Source: CAYHPY01 sp964358485 (GTDB lineage Bacteria > Elusimicrobiota > Elusimicrobia > UBA1565 > UBA9628). Taken from it: a stretch of 27,874 nt of DNA. A program made the translations under genes and the position numbers. The notes below the pieces were generated by a model. The model was not told the origin of the DNA and ran no database searches. It was given only the letters and a program-made list of their open reading frames with translations. Numbering within the stretch: position 1 is the first letter of the stretch; each line of letters begins with the position of its first letter. The stretch lies in assembly GCA_964358485.1 (NCBI GenBank), contig CAYHPY010000043.1, positions 1 through 27,874 of the forward strand. The letters run 5' to 3'. Of the stretch, positions 23,293-27,874 are shown piece by piece.

Positions 23293-24597
23293 ATGCGTTT
23301 GACCTCCCTGGTTTTCCCGGCCCTGGCCCTGTTCTTTTCCAGCGCGGCCCGCGCCTTCGAACTCCCCTCCTTGTGGGGCATGACGGCCCCGGAGGTGGAA
23401 TCCCCCGCCGGAGAGCACGCCGGCGCGCCCACCGCGCCGACCCCGGCCGAATCCATGCGCGAGACCGTCGCCTTTTTATCGGCCCCGGCCCTGGCGGGGC
23501 GGGCGCCGATGTCCAAGGGCTCCGAGGCGGCCCGGGACCACATCGTCGCGAAAATGAAAGCCGCGGGAATTCTTCCCGCGGGGGACGGCGGCACCTACTT
23601 CCAGAGCGTGCGTAAAAATCTCTTCGGCCACCGGATCGGGACCAATGTGGTGGGCCGGATTGCGGGCCGGGCCAAGCCCGAGGAATGCGTTTACCTGGAA
23701 GCCCATTACGACCATTGGGGCAAGGCGGGCGGAAAGATCCAGCCCGGGGCCAACGACAACGCCTCGGGCGTGGCCATGATGCTGGAACTGGGCCGCCGCC
23801 TGGCGGCTCAAGGCACGGACCGGACCGTCATCGTCCTGGCCTCCGATTATGAGGAAGGCGCGGCGCTTCCCATGGGCGGGGGCCTCAAGGGCGCGGCCTA
23901 TCACGCCGAAAATCCGGCCTGCCCGGCCGAAAAAATCAAAGCGGCCGTGGTCCTGGACATGGTGGGCGGCTCGTTCATCCCGGGCCTGGCCCCGCACCTT
24001 TATCTGATCGGGAGCGAATCCAGCGCCCAGACCTACGCCCTGGCGCGGGGACTGGCCGGAGATCCCGCTCAGGACGCGCTGTCGCGGGTCATGGGGGTCT
24101 ACGCCATCGAGCCGAGCGGCCCCATGATCCCCCGGGCGGACTACGGTCCGTTTCGGGATCTCAAAGTCCCCTTTATCTTCGCCACCTCCGGCATTCCCCC
24201 GGAATACCACACTCCCGAGGACACCATCGACAAGGTGGATTTCGATTTCATGGAGCGGGCGGCCGGCGACCTGCTCCGGGCCCTGGAGACCATGGCGGGG
24301 GCGGGATTTGAGCCGTCCTTCGCCGCCAAGCCCGACCGGATCATCGATTGGAACGCGGAACTGGCCCAGCTTGATTTCATCCTAAACGCCCTCACCGGCC
24401 TCTCGGGTCTCTCCGAGGAGCGGCGGCCCTTCGTCGAACAACTGACCCTCGAACGCGTGGAGCTCCAGGCCGGGCTCGCCGCGCCCGGGGCCAAGCCCGC
24501 CAAGCTGATCAAGAAAGCCATGACCTCGGCCGTCATGGCCATCATGCGCATGAACGGCTCCCTCAAGCTCTGGGAGCACATTTACCGCAACCACTGA
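23293..24597 (+). CDS. Secreted M28-family zinc aminopeptidase-like protein
   Basis: The protein has 434 residues. The N-terminus is a clear Sec signal peptide (MRLTSLVFPALALFFSSAARA, cleavage expected after residue 21), so it acts outside the cytoplasm. The five co-catalytic zinc ligands of the M28 family can be assigned: H138 (EAHYDH), D155 (PGANDNASG), E188 beside the general base E187 (DYEEGA), D222 (VLDMVGG) and H306 (EYHTPED). M28 enzymes are mostly aminopeptidases or dipeptidases. The region before the catalytic core (22-110) and about 110 residues after H306 are less conserved. AAGG touches the ATG, giving no usual spacing for a ribosome site, and initiation may be leaderless. It is separated from the upstream arm by the AT-rich region. 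A role in trimming an exported peptide is possible but unproven. Confidence 0.9.
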   Translation: MRLTSLVFPALALFFSSAARAFELPSLWGMTAPEVESPAGEHAGAPTAPTPAESMRETVAFLSAPALAGRAPMSKGSEAARDHIVAKMKAAGILPAGDGGTYFQSVRKNLFGHRIGTNVVGRIAGRAKPEECVYLEAHYDHWGKAGGKIQPGANDNASGVAMMLELGRRLAAQGTDRTVIVLASDYEEGAALPMGGGLKGAAYHAENPACPAEKIKAAVVLDMVGGSFIPGLAPHLYLIGSESSAQTYALARGLAGDPAQDALSRVMGVYAIEPSGPMIPRADYGPFRDLKVPFIFATSGIPPEYHTPEDTIDKVDFDFMERAAGDLLRALETMAGAGFEPSFAAKPDRIIDWNAELAQLDFILNALTGLSGLSEERRPFVEQLTLERVELQAGLAAPGAKPAKLIKKAMTSAVMAIMRMNGSLKLWEHIYRNH

Positions 24598-24635
24598 CCG
24601 CCCCCGCCTTCCAGCCCGAACTCAATTTCGTTACA

Positions 24636-27600
24636 ATGGCCGGGAGGTCGAACATCTCCAAAGCCAAAATCCGTCCCATCCCGGGGGGGCCGCCCGAAGC
24701 CCTGGAACGCCTGGTCAGTTGCGGCCGCTCGCCCCGGTGGGGTTTCCGGCGCGCCGCCCTTTTTCGGAAAGTTTTGGGCGGCGAATCCCCGGCCTCGCCT
24801 TCTCCCGGGACGCCTTGGGCCTGGGGGCGGGAGGCGTTGGAAATCCTGGCCGGGGCGCCCCGGTCGGGTTTCGCGCGCCGTTCCGACGGGCTTTCCCGCC
24901 TGGCGAAATCGGCGGCGGCCAAGGACGCGGCCCGCCGCGCGCTCGGGCTGGCCGACCAAGCCGCCCGGAAAGACCCCGCCTGCGCCTCGGCCTGGATCGC
25001 GGGGGCCTTGGCCCTCGAGGATTTGGGCGACAGGCGCGGCGCGCTCAAGCGCCTGGACCGGGCCCTGGACCTGGAACCCGGCGAGGGCTGGCTCCATCAA
25101 TTCCGGGGCGATGTCCGGCGGCGGGCGGGGAACTTGAAGGGATTTGTCGCCGACAACGAAAAAGCCGTACTCTTGGACGAAGGGGCGGCTTATTTCCGGT
25201 TCGCGACCGGCGACTACGAAAGCCGGTCGCTCAAGATGGTGGTCGCGGCGGCCGACCGCTGGCTGGCCCGGCGGCCCCGGGACTACTGGATGCTGGTCTT
25301 TCGAGGAGACGCCAAGCGTTTTCCGGAGCTCAACGATTTCGACGGGGCGGTCCGGGATTTCGAGGCCGCCCTCAAGCTCAAGCCCGGCTGTTCCTACGCC
25401 TGGGCCTATCTCAGCCGGGCCCGCATGAGCAAGGTCGGGCCGGGCCCGGCCTTGGAGGCCATCGACCGCGCGCTGAAGCTTGAACCGGGGTGCGGCTGGT
25501 ATCATTGCTGGCGGGGCGAGATTCTCCGCCGGACCGGCAAGCCCCGGGAGGCCTTGCGCGAGCTCGACCGGGGCCTGGCCCTGGACCCTTCCTACGAATT
25601 CGGCTACGCCTGGCGCGGCGGCGCGCGGCGCGCCCTGGGACTTTATGAGGAAGCGCTGGCGGACCTGGAACTGGCCGGGGCGCTGGATCCACCCTACGCC
25701 TGGACTTTCGCCGAGAAGAGCCTGGCCCTGCGGGGCCTGGGCCGGACGATCCCGGCCCTGGCCGAGTTGGAACGGGCGTGCGCCCTGGACCCGAAACATT
25801 CCTTCTGCCCCAATCCCGACGGCGCCCCCCAGGCCCTGCGGGAATTGGACGAGGCCCTGAAAACCGCTCCCGCCTGCGCCGCGGCTTGGGCCTGGCGCGG
25901 GGAAGTCCGGCTGAGGGCCGGGGATTGGAAGGGCTCCCGCAAGGATTTGGAGCGGGCCTTGAAGCTCGAGCCCGGACGGGGCTGGGCGCGGGCGTGGCTG
26001 GGCCGGACGCTCTGGCTGTCGGGGGAGGCGAAAGCCGCGCGCGCGCACCTGGACGCCGCCGCGCGCCTGTCCCCCGCTTACCCCAACGCTTGGGCCTGGC
26101 GGGGGCGCCTGAGATTCGAGCAAGGGGATCGCGGAGGCGCGCTCCAGGATTTGGCCCGCGCCGAAAGCCTGGACCCGCGCTCGGCGTGGATCTCGGAATG
26201 GAAGGGGGAGGCCGCGGCGGCGTTGGGGCGATGGGAGGAGGCAGCGCGGGATTTTACGAGAGCGGGGGAACTGGATGCCAATGGCCGGCGCAGCCGGGCT
26301 TGGCTCTCACTTGTTCTGTTTAAACTTGGCCGTTTAGATTCTTCTTCCGTAGTGTTGGCTCCGTTGTTGGAAAAAGCCGTTTCCCTCGCCCGCGCCGGCG
26401 AACACGCCGCCGCGGCCGAGATATTGGGAGATATCCTGGAAGTGATCCCCGAGCACAAAGCGTCCTTGGAACTCCGCAGCGAAGCCTGGCGCTGTCTTCG
26501 GGAGCACGGTCGCGCGGTGGCCGACCGCCGAACTTTGGCGGCTCTCCAACCGGGCGCCCCGGAGCCGCTGGTCAGCCTGGGCGCCGCCAAGCGGGCCGCC
26601 CTGGATTTTCAAGGGGCGCTGGCCGCGGCCGATCGCGCCCTGGAACTCAACCCTTCCCGCCCCTCTTCCTGGGTCCTCCGCTCCGAAGCTCTGCGAAACC
26701 TCGGCCGTTTCGAAGAGGCCGTGGAGGCGGCCCGGCGCGCGGTCGAAATCGACCCGTCGGCGGCCTGGCCCCTGGTGGTTCGGGCCAAGGCCCTGCGTCA
26801 AAGCGGAAATTTGAAGGACGCCGGCCGGGACGCGGAGAAGGCCGTCGCGCTGGCGCCGGGGGACGCCAAGGCCCAGGCCTGGCGGGGCGAGATTTTGCGT
26901 AAGCAAGGCCTCGGCCGGGAAGCCGAGGCGGCCCTGGCCCGAGCCGTCGCCCTTGACCCGGCCTGCGCGTGGGCGCGCGCCCTGCTCGGGGAAGCCCGCC
27001 GGGATGCCGGAAAGTCCGCCGCCGGCCTGGCCGACTTTCAGGAAGCCCTCCGGATCGACGGCGGCTGTTCCTGCGCCTACGACATCCTGGGGGCCGAACC
27101 CGCCTCGGTCCGCGCCGATCCGAATTGGGCCTGGGTCTACGCCTGGCGGGGCGCGATTTCCCGTCGCGACGGGAATTGGGCCGGTGCCCGCAAGGATTTC
27201 GACCGCGCCTTGAAGCTCGACCCCCGGTCCCCCTGGGCGCGCGCCTGGCGGGGGGAACTGCTCCTGGCCCGCGGGGAATTAAGCGCGGCCGTCGCCGATC
27301 TGGAGGCGGCGCTCGGGCTTCTGCCCTCCTACGCCGAGGCCCGGACCTGGCTGGACTCGGCCCGGGCGCGGACGGGACTCGACGCCGCGGTCCAGGCTCC
27401 CCTATTGGATCGCGTTCGTCATCTCAAAGGGGCTTCCCCCGAAGTCCGGCTGGGCGCGGCCGTCGCGCTCAAAGAGGCGGGGCGCTTGGAGCCGGCCCTG
27501 GCCGAGTGCCGCGCGGTCATTTCCGGCGGAGTTCGGGCCCCGGGAGTCTGGGAATTGCGCGCCGATTTGGAGGCCTCCCTTGGGATGGCCGGACCGGCGT

Positions 27601-27874
27601 GGAAATCCCTCAAGGAGGCCATCGCCCTTTCGCCCCGGGACCCGGGGCTGAAGTTGAAAGCCGCCAAGGCGCTCAAGGGGCTGGGCTACTTCCGGGAGGC
27701 CTTGCGTCAGGCCGAAGCGGCGCGGTCACTCGAGGCCTCGGGGGCCGCGGCCGCGCGAATCGCCGATTTGGAAAATCTCCTGGAGCGGGGCCGGTGGTCG
27801 GCGCCGCGCCCCCGGCCCGTCCCCGAAATCCTGGACGACGCGCGCGTGGACCTGCTCTCCGCGCTGTGGGCGCT
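24636..27874 (+). CDS. Very large TPR protein, truncated by the window end (at least 1079 residues)
   Basis: An open frame from the ATG at 24636 (MAGRSNISKAKIRPIPGGPP) runs to the end of the window without a stop. After about 90 non-repeat residues it is almost continuous TPR, with many copies of W-x-W-[RK]-G plus LDRAL/LDP helices (for example SYAWAYLSRARMSK and NAWAWRGRLRFEQGD). The repeat style is the same as in the upstream cluster, so it belongs to the same expanded family although a peptidase gene lies between. It starts 38 bp after the peptidase stop and may be co-transcribed with it. The C-terminus, where the fusion protein carries a radical SAM domain and the halogenase protein carries TPRs, is not visible. 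No signal peptide is seen. Confidence 0.85.
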   Translation, partial: MAGRSNISKAKIRPIPGGPPEALERLVSCGRSPRWGFRRAALFRKVLGGESPASPSPGTPWAWGREALEILAGAPRSGFARRSDGLSRLAKSAAAKDAARRALGLADQAARKDPACASAWIAGALALEDLGDRRGALKRLDRALDLEPGEGWLHQFRGDVRRRAGNLKGFVADNEKAVLLDEGAAYFRFATGDYESRSLKMVVAAADRWLARRPRDYWMLVFRGDAKRFPELNDFDGAVRDFEAALKLKPGCSYAWAYLSRARMSKVGPGPALEAIDRALKLEPGCGWYHCWRGEILRRTGKPREALRELDRGLALDPSYEFGYAWRGGARRALGLYEEALADLELAGALDPPYAWTFAEKSLALRGLGRTIPALAELERACALDPKHSFCPNPDGAPQALRELDEALKTAPACAAAWAWRGEVRLRAGDWKGSRKDLERALKLEPGRGWARAWLGRTLWLSGEAKAARAHLDAAARLSPAYPNAWAWRGRLRFEQGDRGGALQDLARAESLDPRSAWISEWKGEAAAALGRWEEAARDFTRAGELDANGRRSRAWLSLVLFKLGRLDSSSVVLAPLLEKAVSLARAGEHAAAAEILGDILEVIPEHKASLELRSEAWRCLREHGRAVADRRTLAALQPGAPEPLVSLGAAKRAALDFQGALAAADRALELNPSRPSSWVLRSEALRNLGRFEEAVEAARRAVEIDPSAAWPLVVRAKALRQSGNLKDAGRDAEKAVALAPGDAKAQAWRGEILRKQGLGREAEAALARAVALDPACAWARALLGEARRDAGKSAAGLADFQEALRIDGGCSCAYDILGAEPASVRADPNWAWVYAWRGAISRRDGNWAGARKDFDRALKLDPRSPWARAWRGELLLARGELSAAVADLEAALGLLPSYAEARTWLDSARARTGLDAAVQAPLLDRVRHLKGASPEVRLGAAVALKEAGRLEPALAECRAVISGGVRAPGVWELRADLEASLGMAGPAWKSLKEAIALSPRDPGLKLKAAKALKGLGYFREALRQAEAARSLEASGAAAARIADLENLLERGRWSAPRPRPVPEILDDARVDLLSALWA

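Noticed and set aside
24632..24637. TACAAT as a -10 element for the last TPR gene
   Set aside because: It overlaps the start codon itself and has no -35 partner at the right distance, so it could not produce a transcript containing that ATG.

Overview
The window is GC-rich bacterial DNA carrying one dense, almost entirely plus-strand gene cluster. I read it as an undescribed, RiPP-like peptide-maturation locus. It opens with the 3' end of a gene for a His-Gly-Ser repeat protein ending in a Cys-rich tail (CRGGWCCPRCF). A strong Shine-Dalgarno site and two radical SAM genes follow. Next come a giant TPR-radical SAM fusion, two more stand-alone radical SAM genes and a 938-residue TPR protein (to about 10.9 kb). 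Most junctions in this arm are overlapping (ATGA, GTGA or 8-23 bp overlaps), so translation is probably coupled.

At 10.85-11.31 kb a small AHSA1/SRPBCC-domain gene lies on the minus strand. A near-consensus promoter drives it, and that promoter sits inside the start of the next plus-strand gene. From 11.32 to 23.02 kb a second coupled arm encodes five TPR proteins. One is a paralog of the TPR half of the fusion protein, three are tandem copies of a family of about 680 residues, and one is a further TPR protein. The arm ends with a 780-residue protein that joins a flavin-dependent halogenase-like domain, a PqqD-like (RiPP recognition element-like) domain and TPRs. A hairpin and an AT-rich intergenic region of about 270 bp close this arm. 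After it come a secreted M28-family zinc peptidase and another very large TPR protein that runs off the right edge.

Working model (inference): the His-Gly-Ser repeat protein is the substrate. The radical SAM enzymes and the halogenase-PqqD fusion modify its tail, which has four Cys and one Trp. The TPR proteins, whose repeats carry a recurring W-x-W-[RK]-G signature, act as scaffolds or substrate-binding solenoids. His-Gly-Ser is a case of the His-Xaa-Ser repeats in the HxsA-type targets of the known Hxs radical SAM systems. The Cys-rich tail, the halogenase fusion and the mass of TPR proteins do not match my memory of those systems.

The organism cannot be named from sequence alone. The GC-rich, tightly packed genes and large radical SAM/TPR loci would fit an uncultured lineage such as Elusimicrobiota, Omnitrophota or Myxococcota; this is a weak guess. 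I see no tRNA, rRNA, insertion sequence or CRISPR array.
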